In this document: in pieces, positions 1-8,260 of the stretch | How the letters are laid out: every line of letters starts with the position of its first letter | How positions within the stretch are numbered: position 1 is the stretch's first letter | Assembly (NCBI RefSeq): GCF_900106765.1 | Contig: NZ_FNNG01000001.1 | Location: 313,774-377,773, forward strand | Length of the DNA stretch: 64,000 nt | Source of the DNA: Tepidimicrobium xylanilyticum | Lineage (GTDB): Bacteria; Bacillota; Clostridia; Tissierellales; Tepidimicrobiaceae | Direction of reading: 5' to 3' | The notes under the pieces: generated by a model | What the model was told of the DNA's origin: nothing | Database searches by the model: none | What the model saw: the letters and a program-made list of their open reading frames with translations, nothing else | Position numbers and translations under genes: made by a program

Positions 1-280
1 CAGTAGTTCCATCTAAGGGATCTACAGCTATATCGACTTTTATTGAGTCTTTCGTTGCCTTTCCAATCTGCTCCCCTATATATAGCATAGGAGCTTCATC
101 CATTTCTCCCTCACCAATAACTACTACTCCATCGATGGTCAATGTATCAAACATTCTCCTCATGCCCCGTACCGCTGCTTCATCAGCCTTTATCTTATCC
201 CCTCTTCCCAGATAACGAGCGGATTGTAGGGCTGCAGCTTCCGTTACCCTAACTAAATTTAAGGTTAAATTTCTATCCAT
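1..280 (-). CDS. glpX: Fructose-1,6-bisphosphatase class II, second tandem copy (3' end outside window)
   Basis: This is the N-terminal 93 residues of a GlpX-type fructose-1,6-bisphosphatase, a gluconeogenic Mg-dependent phosphatase. The frame opens with ATG at 280 and reads [20 protein letters not shown]. It then shows [15 protein letters not shown] and the metal-site stretch DPLDGTT, almost the same as the neighbouring complete glpX. The ribosome site GGAGGC lies 6 bases before the ATG. The gene runs off the left edge, so the C-terminal half cannot be judged. It lies 86 bp after the first glpX and in the same direction. Two adjacent paralogues suggest duplication, with possible specialisation toward sedoheptulose bisphosphate; that last point is inference. 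Confidence 0.93.
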   Translation of the reverse strand, partial: MDRNLTLNLVRVTEAAALQSARYLGRGDKIKADEAAVRGMRRMFDTLTIDGVVVIGEGEMDEAPMLYIGEQIGKATKDSIKVDIAVDPLDGTT

Positions 281-313
281 AAAAAAGCCTCCATTAATTG
301 TTATTTACTATAT

Positions 314-343
314 AGTATATTTTATTTAGGCTTTTTATGTCAA
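314..343 (-). promoter_or_regulatory. Promoter of the second glpX, with RBS-complementary repeat in its spacer
   Basis: On the minus strand TTGACA (343-338) is followed after 18 bases by TATACT (319-314). The spacer contains AAAAAGCCT (336-328), the exact reverse complement of AGGCTTTTT (290-282), which covers the ribosome site of the second glpX. A transcript starting here would lack the left arm. A read-through transcript from the first glpX would contain both arms and could mask the RBS. Confidence 0.55.
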
Positions 344-366
344 TTAGTATGCCATATATATATTTT

Positions 367-1356
367 TTAATGATGCTTTTTTAATAGATTTTTCAATATC
401 TCGTTCTTATCCAGTCTATGGCGAGCTTCTATAAACCTTATAGTCCCACTTCTAGACCTCATGACTATAGAATGGGTTTTAGCTAATTTATCTCCATAGT
501 ATACTACACCTTTTAAAAGGTCTCCATCGGTAATGCCTGTAGCTGCAAAAAATATATCTTCTCCTTTAGCTAAGTCGTCTATTGTTAGAACCTGCTCCAA
601 CTTATCCTCTGTCCAGCCAAATTCTTCACACCTATCCCTTTCAGCTTGGCTCATGGGATATAGTTTCCCTTGAAAATCTCCTCCCATGCATTTCAATGCA
701 CAAGCAGTAATTACTCCCTCTGGTGCTCCACCGATGCTAATCATTATATCTACCCCAGTATCTTCAAAAGCTGTAGCAATTGCTGCGGCCACATCCCCTT
801 CTCCAAATAGCTTTATTCTAGCTCCCACTCTTCTCACTTCTTCTATAATCCCATTATGCCTTTCCCTATCCTGAATAATTACGGTTAAATCTGAAATATC
901 CTTATTTAAAGCCTTAGCCACATTGCTTAAGTTCTCTTCAATGGTCGCATCGATGTTTATTTTCCCTCGAGCCTTCGGTCCCACCGCTATCTTTTTCATA
1001 TATGTATCTGGTGCATTAAGTAAGCAACCTTTTGGAGCCATGGCTATTACTGAAATAGCATTGGGTAAACCCTTTGCCACAAGACTAGTACCATCTAATG
1101 GGTCTACTGCAATATCCGCTTCTACATCCATACCCTTACCTATTATTTCACCAATATATAGCATAGGCGCCTCGTCTAATTCACCTTCACCTATTACTAC
1201 CTGCCCCTTTGTATTTACAAGATTGAAGGCAGCTCTCATACCATCCACTGCGGCCTGATCAGCACTTGTTTTATCGCCCCTACCCATGTACCTAGCAGAA
1301 ACTAATGCTGCAATTTCAGTTACTCTCACTAAAGATAAAGCCAAATCCCTGTCCAT
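367..1356 (-). CDS. glpX: Fructose-1,6-bisphosphatase class II
   Basis: This 329-residue GlpX-family phosphatase hydrolyses fructose-1,6-bisphosphate to fructose-6-phosphate in gluconeogenesis. The [15 protein letters not shown] and [10 protein letters not shown] motifs carry the acidic metal ligands, and the C-terminal half contains GGAPEGVITA, typical of the family. Length is normal. I place the start at the ATG at 1356: AAAGGAG lies 8 bases upstream, while the possible GTG three codons earlier overlaps that ribosome site. It follows fsa in the same direction, with a terminator hairpin between them, so it may be partly independent of fba-fsa. The cluster provides both directions of the fructose-bisphosphate step. 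Confidence 0.95.
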   Translation of the reverse strand: MDRDLALSLVRVTEIAALVSARYMGRGDKTSADQAAVDGMRAAFNLVNTKGQVVIGEGELDEAPMLYIGEIIGKGMDVEADIAVDPLDGTSLVAKGLPNAISVIAMAPKGCLLNAPDTYMKKIAVGPKARGKINIDATIEENLSNVAKALNKDISDLTVIIQDRERHNGIIEEVRRVGARIKLFGEGDVAAAIATAFEDTGVDIMISIGGAPEGVITACALKCMGGDFQGKLYPMSQAERDRCEEFGWTEDKLEQVLTIDDLAKGEDIFFAATGITDGDLLKGVVYYGDKLAKTHSIVMRSRSGTIRFIEARHRLDKNEILKNLLKKHH

Positions 1357-1435
1357 CTCAATCACTCCTTTAATCTATATGCATCATATTTATTATAAAC
1401 CAAGGTATTAAATAATAAAAATAAAATTTACTATA

Positions 1436-1461
1436 AACAAAAAAGGCGGTCAAAACCGCCT
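1436..1461 (-). terminator. Intrinsic terminator after fsa-type transaldolase
   Basis: Arms AGGCGGT (1444-1450) and ACCGCCT (1455-1461) form a 7-bp GC-rich stem with a CAAA loop. On the minus strand the stem is followed by a run of T. It lies about 40 bp beyond the transaldolase stop. Confidence 0.85.
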
Positions 1462-1501
1462 CAAAAATTGTAATTTTACCTTTGCACATTATCTAAAATT
1501 G

Positions 1502-2146
1502 TCAATTGCTTACCTGCTCCCAGTCCTTTAAAAACTTTTCAATTCCAATATCCGTTAATGGATGACTTACCATCTGCATAAATACCTTATAGGGTATGGT
1601 TGCTATATGGGCACCAGCTTTTGCTGCTTCTATTACATGTATAGGATTTCTAATGCTGGCCGCAATAACCTCAGTATCTATGCCATGGATATCGAATATT
1701 TGAACTATATCTTCTATTATATTCATCCCATTATTGCCTATATCGTCTAATCTGCCCAAAAAAGGACTTACAAAAGTAGCTCCTGCTTTTGCAGCTAACA
1801 AAGCTTGATTAGCAGAAAACACCAAGGTTACATTGGTCTTTATACCTTCTTGTGTTAAAATCTTTACTGCCTTTAGTCCTTCTTTAGTCATAGGGATTTT
1901 AATAACGATATTCGGATGAATTTTTGCCAGTTCCCTTGCTTCTTCTAACATCCCTTCCTTTTCCAAGGAAATGACTTCTGCGCTAATAGGACCATCTAAT
2001 ATATTAGCAATTTCCTCTATAACCTGTTTAAAATCCCTACCTTCTTTTGCAATTAGAGATGGGTTAGTAGTAACTCCTGATATAACTCCCCACTCATTGA
2101 CTTCTTTAATTTCATCTATATTAGCAGTGTCAATAAATAATTTCAA
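1502..2146 (-). CDS. fsa: Transaldolase, fructose-6-phosphate aldolase (FSA/TalC) type
   Basis: This 214-residue single-domain (beta/alpha)8 protein belongs to the short transaldolase subfamily. It starts [13 protein letters not shown], continues with [13 protein letters not shown], and has the Schiff-base lysine K83 in VIKIPMT. The later [19 protein letters not shown] block is also diagnostic. These proteins either transfer dihydroxyacetone units (transaldolase) or cleave fructose-6-phosphate; sequence alone does not separate the two. It lies 41 bp downstream of fba and precedes glpX, an arrangement common in Clostridia that joins pentose phosphates to gluconeogenesis. The start ATG follows AAGGGGGGA-type purines in the fba-fsa gap. 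Confidence 0.93.
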   Translation of the reverse strand: MKLFIDTANIDEIKEVNEWGVISGVTTNPSLIAKEGRDFKQVIEEIANILDGPISAEVISLEKEGMLEEARELAKIHPNIVIKIPMTKEGLKAVKILTQEGIKTNVTLVFSANQALLAAKAGATFVSPFLGRLDDIGNNGMNIIEDIVQIFDIHGIDTEVIAASIRNPIHVIEAAKAGAHIATIPYKVFMQMVSHPLTDIGIEKFLKDWEQVSN

Positions 2147-2187
2147 AGTAATCCCCCCTTCATACTAAAGGCTACCAGTCTATTAGT

Positions 2188-3039
2188 TTAAGCCCTTCCA
2201 ACAGATCCGAATAGCTCCATCTTCTTCTTTATAACTTCTTTCATAGCCTTTTTAGCTGGTCCCAATATCTTCCTTGGGTCGATGTTATCAGGATTATCTG
2301 CTAAGAAATCCTTAATAGCTGTTGCAAAGGCTATTCTTAAATCCGTATCAATATTTATCTTATTTATTCCAAGAGATACAGCTCTTTTTATTGATTCATC
2401 AGGTACGCCACTAGAACCATGCAATACTAGAGGAATATTTACCATTTCCTTTATAGTCTTAATCCTATCAAAATCCAATTCTGGTTCACCTTTATATACT
2501 CCATGAGCAGTTCCAACAGCTACGGCTAAATAATCCACATTTGTTTCATCTACAAATATTTTTGCTTCCTTTGGATCTGTGAAAGTTGCTTCCCTTTCGT
2601 CTACCACTATATCGTCTTCTGTTCCACCAATTTTACCCAATTCTGCTTCCACAGAAACTCCTACTGCATGAGCAACCTCAATTACCTTTTTAGTAATGGC
2701 TATATTCTCTTCCAATCCATACTTAGAACCATCTATCATAACAGAAGAAAAGCCATGTCTTATACATAACATAATTTGTTGAAAATTTGTACCATGGTCT
2801 AAATGCAATGCTACAGGAACCTTAGCTTTATGGGCTGCCAATTTACCTAAAGCAGCAATATACTCAACTCCTGCATATTTTAATCCTCCTTGACTTGCTT
2901 GAAGGATTACAGGAGAGTTAGTTTCTTCAGCTGCCTCGATTATGGCTTGAACAATTTCCATATTGTTTACATTAAAAGCCCCTACTGCATAGTTGTTTTC
3001 ATGTGCATGTCGTAGAATTTCTATACCTGTTACTAACAT
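2188..3039 (-). CDS. fba: Fructose-1,6-bisphosphate aldolase, class II
   Basis: This 283-residue zinc-dependent aldolase interconverts fructose-1,6-bisphosphate with DHAP and glyceraldehyde-3-phosphate. HLDHG (catalytic Asp81, zinc ligand His82), VEAELGKIGG, AVAVGTAHGVYKG and PLVLHGSSG are all present. The start is the ATG at 3039. GAGGAGG lies 6 bases upstream, so the longer reading frame that begins at 3072 merely runs through the ribosome site. The upstream zinc-ribbon gene stops one base before this ATG, so fba translation is probably coupled to it. A second class II aldolase of this family lies at 61105-61950 in an unrelated operon. Confidence 0.95.
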   Translation of the reverse strand: MLVTGIEILRHAHENNYAVGAFNVNNMEIVQAIIEAAEETNSPVILQASQGGLKYAGVEYIAALGKLAAHKAKVPVALHLDHGTNFQQIMLCIRHGFSSVMIDGSKYGLEENIAITKKVIEVAHAVGVSVEAELGKIGGTEDDIVVDEREATFTDPKEAKIFVDETNVDYLAVAVGTAHGVYKGEPELDFDRIKTIKEMVNIPLVLHGSSGVPDESIKRAVSLGINKINIDTDLRIAFATAIKDFLADNPDNIDPRKILGPAKKAMKEVIKKKMELFGSVGRA

Positions 3040-3040
3040 A

Positions 3041-3703
3041 TTAAATCCTCCTCTTATTCTTTGCATTATCATTTTCCTTCATGGAATCGATACATGATAT
3101 ATTTTTTTCTTCAAGTAATATATTATCCTTTTTTTCTAAAACACTCAAGTCCTCTTCCGTTTCAGCAAAAATAAGTTTCACGCTATGGCAATTTAAACAT
3201 TTTAATTCTACCCTATCTGAAAACAATTCTATATTTATTTGAGAAAAACCGCAACTACATTTTATTTTGCTCCTCCTCTTCAAATCATATATGATGGTGA
3301 GCACCTTAGCCAATATCTCAAAATTGCTAAAACATTCTTTTGAAATGTTTTCTCCAATGCTAGAACCTACATTCAAAGACCTTTCCAACAACATATTATT
3401 AGCCCTTTGTTTATCACCTAAAAACAGGACCTCATGCCCATAAGCGCAATTTATTAAATTATCATTTAATAAAATATTATGTATATGTAGATTATAATAG
3501 TGCTTACTTCCACAAATAAAACAATTAATATAAATTTTTAGCCTCTTGTTATCCCTCGAAATAATAATATTTTCCTCACCGCAGTCGCATCTATATTTAA
3601 TCTTTTCTCCTGTCTTCATATTGAATAAATTAAAACTATATTCCTTCAATCTAGTACAGAAATGGCATCTAATAATTAGGCTCTTGCATCCATTTATTAC
3701 CAT
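3041..3703 (-). CDS. Unrecognised cysteine-rich zinc-ribbon protein upstream of fba
   Basis: This is a 220-residue protein of unknown function. It has five cysteine pairs of the CxC or CxxC kind: CHFC near residue 14, CDCG near 40, CFIC near 61, CSCG near 150 and CLNC near 170. They look like two or three zinc ribbons joined by a central region (SLNVGSSIGENISKECFSNF) and an acidic, Lys/Asn-rich tail. No signal peptide or membrane segment is visible. The ATG at 3703 sits 7 bases after TTAGGAGGT; the GTG three codons earlier overlaps that site. It is the first gene of the fba operon and its last codons contain the fba ribosome site. A regulatory or RNA/DNA-binding role is possible but unproven. 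Confidence 0.8.
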   Translation of the reverse strand: MVINGCKSLIIRCHFCTRLKEYSFNLFNMKTGEKIKYRCDCGEENIIISRDNKRLKIYINCFICGSKHYYNLHIHNILLNDNLINCAYGHEVLFLGDKQRANNMLLERSLNVGSSIGENISKECFSNFEILAKVLTIIYDLKRRSKIKCSCGFSQINIELFSDRVELKCLNCHSVKLIFAETEEDLSVLEKKDNILLEEKNISCIDSMKENDNAKNKRRI

Positions 3704-3765
3704 AGGACTCACCTCCTAACTACTAATTCTATATAAATCGATAAAATCCTCCTAATTGTCGAAAA

Positions 3766-3803
3766 TAAAAAAGTTCCTTTTGCAAAAATATGCAAAAGGA
3801 ACT
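3766..3803 (-). terminator. Intrinsic terminator after kce
   Basis: A perfect 13-bp stem, AGTTCCTTTTGCA (3772-3784) with TGCAAAAGGAACT (3791-3803), has a 6-base loop. On the minus strand it is followed by TTTTTATTTT, ending the kal-kce transcript 10 bp after the kce stop. Confidence 0.9.
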
Positions 3804-3812
3804 ATAACAAAA

Positions 3813-4631
3813 TTATCTCTTCTTTATCCCTAATATTCTTCTAGCTTCATCAGGAGTGGCTATCTCCCTTCCCAACTCCCTAGCAATTCTTACAACCTTT
3901 TCTACCAATTCACCATTAGATTTAGCCAAAACTCCCTTTTCCAGATAAACATTATCTTCAAAGCCCACTCTAACATGTCCTCCCATTGCAATACCCATTG
4001 CAGCCATTGGCATTTCATATCTTCCTATTCCAGCTACAGTCCAAGTCGATCCTGGTGGTATGCTATCCACTAAAAAAGCTAAATCCCTAGCTGTTGCAGC
4101 CATCTGTACTCCTAGTACAAAATCAAAATGCATGGGCTCTAAAATGTACCCTTCTCTAGCAAATCTAATTGCATAATCTACCATTCCTTTATCGAATACC
4201 TCTATCTCAGGTTTAATCCCTTTTTCTATCATTTTTTCACCGAAGTACTTTATAGTATTTTCCGTATTAACAAATATTTCATCGCCTCCAAAGTTTAGAG
4301 TTCCACAATCTAAAGTAGCCATCTCTGGGAGGAGTTCTATTGGTTGTAGCCTCTCATCATTGGACATACCTACTGCTCCCCCTGTTGAAGGCTGGATAAT
4401 AACATCGGGACATCTTCTCTTTATTTCTTCTATGCACACCCTAAATCTTTCCTTGTCTTGAGTAGGAGTACCATCATCATACCTTACATGCAGATGAATA
4501 ATACTAGCTCCAGCGTTATAAGCTGCTTCTGCCTCTCTTCCTATTTCTTCTACTGTATAAGGTACATTTGGATTATGCTTCTTTGTAACTTCCGCTCCAC
4601 AGATAGCAGCAGTAATAATCAATTTTTCCAT
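3813..4631 (-). CDS. kce: 3-keto-5-aminohexanoate cleavage enzyme
   Basis: This 272-residue BKACE-family (DUF849) enzyme is the lysine-fermentation type. It converts 3-keto-5-aminohexanoate and acetyl-CoA to 3-aminobutyryl-CoA and acetoacetate. The zinc ligands His46 and His48 (IIHLHVR), Glu14, Ser82 in QPSTGG and the RVGFED motif near 221-226 fit the characterised family. Length is normal. A GGGGG ribosome site precedes the ATG. kal lies just upstream in the same direction, so the product of this enzyme is the substrate of its neighbour. Aminomutase and dehydrogenase genes of the pathway are absent from the window. Other BKACE substrates are possible, but the kal neighbour makes this assignment firm. 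Confidence 0.93.
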   Translation of the reverse strand: MEKLIITAAICGAEVTKKHNPNVPYTVEEIGREAEAAYNAGASIIHLHVRYDDGTPTQDKERFRVCIEEIKRRCPDVIIQPSTGGAVGMSNDERLQPIELLPEMATLDCGTLNFGGDEIFVNTENTIKYFGEKMIEKGIKPEIEVFDKGMVDYAIRFAREGYILEPMHFDFVLGVQMAATARDLAFLVDSIPPGSTWTVAGIGRYEMPMAAMGIAMGGHVRVGFEDNVYLEKGVLAKSNGELVEKVVRIARELGREIATPDEARRILGIKKR

Positions 4632-4809
4632 TCAATTACCCCCTTATAAGAAATTGTAAATTGTAAATTTCTTTGCCTATCACATAGTTGGAACAGAGAA
4701 TCTGGTTCAGTGTCCCATATTTAAATTGCTAAAAAGCATATTTATAAAGATAAGACTCGTGACCCCATATCCCCAAAATTGTGTACTGCCAAAATTATCC
4801 ATTGGTGAG

Positions 4810-5193
4810 TTATTTCCTCATCTTTTCCTTTGGAACTACACAAGTTCCCACTGCTCTACATACGACTATAGGCTCATCTAAAACATCACAAGCAGATTCA
4901 TTTATATCTGGTCTTGGGATTATTACCTTTCTTGCTTCAAATTTCATCTTCCTTGAAGTATTGCCTACTTTTATAATCTCCCCTTCAGCTTCTATGAAAT
5001 CTCCAGCATAAACGGGAGCTAAGAATTCCACACTCTCATAGGCTACGAATAAGCCTTCATCTCCGTCATGCCTGATAAGCAATTCTGTAGCTACATCGCC
5101 AAATAATTGGAGCATTTTAGCTCCATCTACTAAATTTCCTCCATAATGGGCATCCCCTGCACTCATTCTAACCCTAATCATAGCCTTCTCCAT
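4810..5193 (-). CDS. kal: 3-aminobutyryl-CoA ammonia-lyase
   Basis: This 127-residue hotdog-fold enzyme removes ammonia from 3-aminobutyryl-CoA to give crotonyl-CoA in lysine fermentation. The sequence reads [23 protein letters not shown] at its N-terminus (shown here only as a position guide, residues 8-30) and contains [18 protein letters not shown], both typical of Kal. Size matches the family. TGGAGGG lies upstream of ATG 5193, and a TATAAT box sits about 35 bp before that. The gap to kce is 178 bp and carries no terminator, so the two are probably cotranscribed. Function is supported strongly by adjacency to kce. Confidence 0.92.
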   Translation of the reverse strand: MEKAMIRVRMSAGDAHYGGNLVDGAKMLQLFGDVATELLIRHDGDEGLFVAYESVEFLAPVYAGDFIEAEGEIIKVGNTSRKMKFEARKVIIPRPDINESACDVLDEPIVVCRAVGTCVVPKEKMRK

Positions 5194-5335
5194 ATTCCAC
5201 CCTCCATTTTTATGTAATCAAATCCATTATAACATAAGACTCTATCATATACCATATATACCATATCGTAAAATAAGTCCACAACCTGATATAAAATATT
5301 CAGATGAGGACCTATTTAATAATTTTATGATATTT

Positions 5336-6505
5336 CTATAAGGACTCAACACCCTCTTTTATTCTCATAAGAGCTTCTTCCATTATTTTTCTAGGACAAC
5401 CTATATTAAACCTATAAAATAGCTTGCCTTCTTCCCCAAACATGTCTCCTTGGTTTAAAGCCAATCTGCATTTATTTATGAAGAAATCCTTTAATTCCTC
5501 AGAGTCCATATTAAGGCGTGAACAGTCAACCCAAAGCAAAAATGTGCCTTCTGAGTCTATTACATCTAACTGGGGAAGGTTCTCTTTTACAAAATCCATA
5601 AAATAATCCTTGTTTCCCTCTATGTAGTCGATCAATTGCTCCAACCAATCTTCCGATTGTTCATAAGCTGCAATTAAAGCTTCTTGCCCAAATATATTAG
5701 GACTTAATATATGGTCCTTTTCCAATTCAATTATAAATCTTTCCCTTAATCTTCTATTTGGAATAATTATATTCGATACCTGTAAACCAGCTATATTAAA
5801 GGTTTTGCTTGGAGCAGTACATATGATGGAGTTCTCCTTTATTTCCTCGGAAACATTGGCAAATACCGTATGCTTATGGCCTTTAAATACTATGTCAAAA
5901 TGGATCTCATCGGAAACTACAATAATATCATTTTTTATACAGATTTCCCCAAGCTTTCTCAGCTCTTCTTCTTTCCAAACCCTACCTACTGGATTATGGG
6001 GGCTACATAGGAATAATAGTCTAGTTTTAGAATCTATTTTCTTCTCCAAATCTTCATAATCCATATAGTATTTTCCATCCCTATAGATTAAAGGATTGGT
6101 AACTACATGACGTCCATTATCTGTAATAGAGCTATAGAAGGGATGATAAACAGGGCTTTGTAATATTACTTTATCTCCAGGTTTTGTAAAGGCCTTAACC
6201 GCATAACTCAAAGCAGGAACCACACCTGGAGTAAAGACTATCCATTCCTTCTGTATAGACCAATTATGTCTTTTTTCCATCCATTTAATTACAGCTTCAT
6301 AATACCTGTTAGAGATTAGGCTATAGCCATAAACCCCATGTTCTAACCGTTTTTTTAAAGCCTCTGTAATAGCTGGTGCTACTGGAAAATCCATATCTGC
6401 CACCCAAAGTGGAAGTAGATCTTCCCTTCCATAAAGCTGGTCTAAACCATCCCATTTAACGGAATTGGTATTTCTTCTCTCAACTATTCGGTCAAAATCG
6501 TGCAT
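5336..6505 (-). CDS. patB: PatB/MalY-family pyridoxal-phosphate C-S lyase or aminotransferase
   Basis: This 389-residue fold-type I PLP enzyme begins MHDFDRIVERRNTNSVKWD, a PatB/MalY hallmark. It has PLWVADMDF near residue 32, SPHNPVGRVW near 168, SDEIHFD near 198 and the PLP lysine Lys234 in APSKTFNIAG. Relatives cleave cystathionine or cysteine to pyruvate, ammonia and a thiol, and some act as aminotransferases. Cystathionine beta-lyase activity is the usual annotation, but the substrate cannot be fixed from sequence. RBS AAGGAG is near ATG 6505. The gene ends 142 bp before kal without a clear terminator. Together with the methionine-gamma-lyase-like gene at 24.9 kb it adds to sulfur amino-acid turnover. 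Confidence 0.88.
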   Translation of the reverse strand: MHDFDRIVERRNTNSVKWDGLDQLYGREDLLPLWVADMDFPVAPAITEALKKRLEHGVYGYSLISNRYYEAVIKWMEKRHNWSIQKEWIVFTPGVVPALSYAVKAFTKPGDKVILQSPVYHPFYSSITDNGRHVVTNPLIYRDGKYYMDYEDLEKKIDSKTRLLFLCSPHNPVGRVWKEEELRKLGEICIKNDIIVVSDEIHFDIVFKGHKHTVFANVSEEIKENSIICTAPSKTFNIAGLQVSNIIIPNRRLRERFIIELEKDHILSPNIFGQEALIAAYEQSEDWLEQLIDYIEGNKDYFMDFVKENLPQLDVIDSEGTFLLWVDCSRLNMDSEELKDFFINKCRLALNQGDMFGEEGKLFYRFNIGCPRKIMEEALMRIKEGVESL

Positions 6506-6601
6506 AGGTCATCTCTCCTTATTGAGTTTTATCTAATTATAATTATAACATAAAAGGCTTTTCGTCTTAACATATTAAATTTTAATATTTAAACTTCTTG
6601 T

Positions 6602-6640
6602 TAAAAATGCTGCCCTCCCTATTGACTAGGGAAGGCAGCC
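6602..6640 (-). terminator. Intrinsic terminator downstream of a cryptic reading frame
   Basis: Arms GCTGCCCTCCCT (6609-6620) and AGGGAAGGCAGC (6628-6639) pair over 12 bp with one G-U. On the minus strand the stem is followed by ATTTTT. No conventional gene ends nearby; the closest stop on the minus strand is that of the short frame at 6655. Confidence 0.8.
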
Positions 6641-6654
6641 CTATAAATTTTATT

Positions 6655-6807
6655 TTAGTCCTTTATGGTATATGGCCTTTTTACTCTAAACCTAGCCAGT
6701 ATATTAACCCCTCTTTCTAAAGAATGTTTTCGACTGACCAGTCTGTCGTTAGGAATGATTATAAAATATAATATAGTACTTGTTAATGACTCAATGTAAT
6801 ATGTAAT
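6655..6807 (-). pseudogene. Possible gene remnant or non-ATG small ORF between two terminators
   Basis: A 50-codon open frame ends with TAA at 6655, 15 bp before a strong terminator. Its C-terminal part is rich in basic residues and looks protein-like (LARFRVKRPYTIKD at the end). It contains no ATG, GTG or TTG in frame. A purine-rich AGAAAGAGGGG precedes an in-frame CTG. It may be the 3' end of a deleted gene or a short peptide with an unusual start. I do not recognise the family. Confidence 0.22.
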
Positions 6808-6808
6808 T

Positions 6809-6855
6809 CAAAAAGCGCCTAGGAATTTACCATTAAACAGTTTATCCTAAGCACT
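6809..6855 (-). terminator. Terminator of the sodium symporter gene
   Basis: AGCGCCTAGGA (6814-6824) and TCCTAAGCACT (6845-6855) form an 11-bp stem on the minus strand with two G-U pairs, followed there by TTTTTG. It begins about 50 bp after the symporter stop. Confidence 0.82.
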
Positions 6856-6904
6856 TTTTTGTAGTTTATTATCAAGAATTTTTATCTTAAAGCATCTCTA
6901 TATC

Positions 6905-8260
6905 CTATATTATTCCAATTCCCGAAAGCAATACTAAGGCTATGATTATAGGAATTACAAATCTACACAAGAATATCCACGCATTGAATAGTGAAAATTT
7001 AACTGTACCATTATTGGTAACCTCTGTTTTCACCTTATCCCTATCCCAGAACCAACCTACAAATAAGGTGATGAATATACCACCTAGCGGCAACAATACA
7101 TTATTGGCAATCCAATCTAATAAACTGAATATGTTCATGCCTTTAACGGTATATTTTGACCATATTCCCATGGATAGGGAAGATGCAATACAAATTGCAA
7201 ACAATATTATGCTGGTAATTACAACAGCTCTTTTCCTGTCCCAGTTCCTATTATCTATTAGATAAGACACCACAACTTCCAATAAAGAAATAGAAGAAGT
7301 TAAAGCAGCCAGTGTAACCATTGAAAAGAATATAATTCCAAATATCCTTCCAATTACAGGCCCCATAGTAGCAAAAATTGCAGGAACGGTTACAAACACA
7401 AGCCCAGGTCCTGAGCCTAAATCAAATCCGAAGGATACGGTAGCAGGGATTATAACAACTCCAGCTAATAATGCTACCAAAGTATCTAATATAGGCACTA
7501 CAGTTGCATTTTCAACTAAATTTTCATTCTTACCCAAATAGCTGGCGTACGTAATCATACAGCCCATACCTAAGCTTAAGGAGAAAAAGGCTTGCCCTAA
7601 TGCTGCCATCATTACCTCTCCCGATATCTTAGAAAAATCAGGGACAAACAGATATTTTAAGCCTTCCATGGCATTAGGTAATGTTAAGGAACGAATAACC
7701 AGTATAATTAATAGTCCGAAAAGCATAGGCAACATAACTTTTGAAGCATTTTCAATACCTGTACTTATTCCCTTTGCAACAATCACGATGTTGACAATCA
7801 TATAAACCGCAGTCCAGAATATTGGAGAACCAACACCCTTTGTTAATGAATCGAATATCTCTCCCATTATTACTGCATCGGTGGAAAACTCGCCTAATAT
7901 TATTTTAAACACATAAGCTACCGACCATCCACCTACCACAGGATAATATCCCATGATTATAAAAGCAGCTAGTACTCCCATTACTCCAACGAAGGTAAAT
8001 CTTTTATCCAATTCTTTGAAGGCGTCTACTGATGATAATTGAGTATGTCTACCAATTATAAACTCAGCAAGCATAAGTCCAAAACCTAACACTACTACAC
8101 AAACTAAATAGAATAGCACGAAGACTCCTCCACCATTTTTACCTGCTAAAAATGGAAATCTCCAGATATTACCCAAACCTACAGCAGATCCAGTAGCAGC
8201 TAGTATAAAGCCAATCTTTGAAACAAATTGATCCCTGTGTGAAGCTTTAGGTTCTTGCAT
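6905..8260 (-). CDS. Sodium-dependent amino-acid transporter, NSS/SNF family
   Basis: This 451-residue integral membrane protein of the neurotransmitter:sodium symporter (LeuT-like) family imports amino acids or related compounds with sodium. The first helix has the family signature FILAATGSAVGLGNIWRFP near residue 20, which holds the substrate and sodium sites, followed by GKNGGGVF. About 11-12 hydrophobic segments are visible, as is usual for bacterial members. ATG 8260 follows AAAGGAGGG. A promoter with TTGACA lies about 170 bp upstream. The substrate is unknown; tyrosine, tryptophan, leucine or alanine are typical choices in fermenters. It is monocistronic, flanked by its own terminator. 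Confidence 0.92.
   Translation of the reverse strand: MQEPKASHRDQFVSKIGFILAATGSAVGLGNIWRFPFLAGKNGGGVFVLFYLVCVVVLGFGLMLAEFIIGRHTQLSSVDAFKELDKRFTFVGVMGVLAAFIIMGYYPVVGGWSVAYVFKIILGEFSTDAVIMGEIFDSLTKGVGSPIFWTAVYMIVNIVIVAKGISTGIENASKVMLPMLFGLLIILVIRSLTLPNAMEGLKYLFVPDFSKISGEVMMAALGQAFFSLSLGMGCMITYASYLGKNENLVENATVVPILDTLVALLAGVVIIPATVSFGFDLGSGPGLVFVTVPAIFATMGPVIGRIFGIIFFSMVTLAALTSSISLLEVVVSYLIDNRNWDRKRAVVITSIILFAICIASSLSMGIWSKYTVKGMNIFSLLDWIANNVLLPLGGIFITLFVGWFWDRDKVKTEVTNNGTVKFSLFNAWIFLCRFVIPIIIALVLLSGIGII

Noticed and set aside
686-1258. Plus-strand open frames of 62 and 111 codons inside glpX
   Set aside because: They are antisense to a conserved gene and have no ribosome site or family resemblance; other antisense frames in the window were dropped for the same reason.
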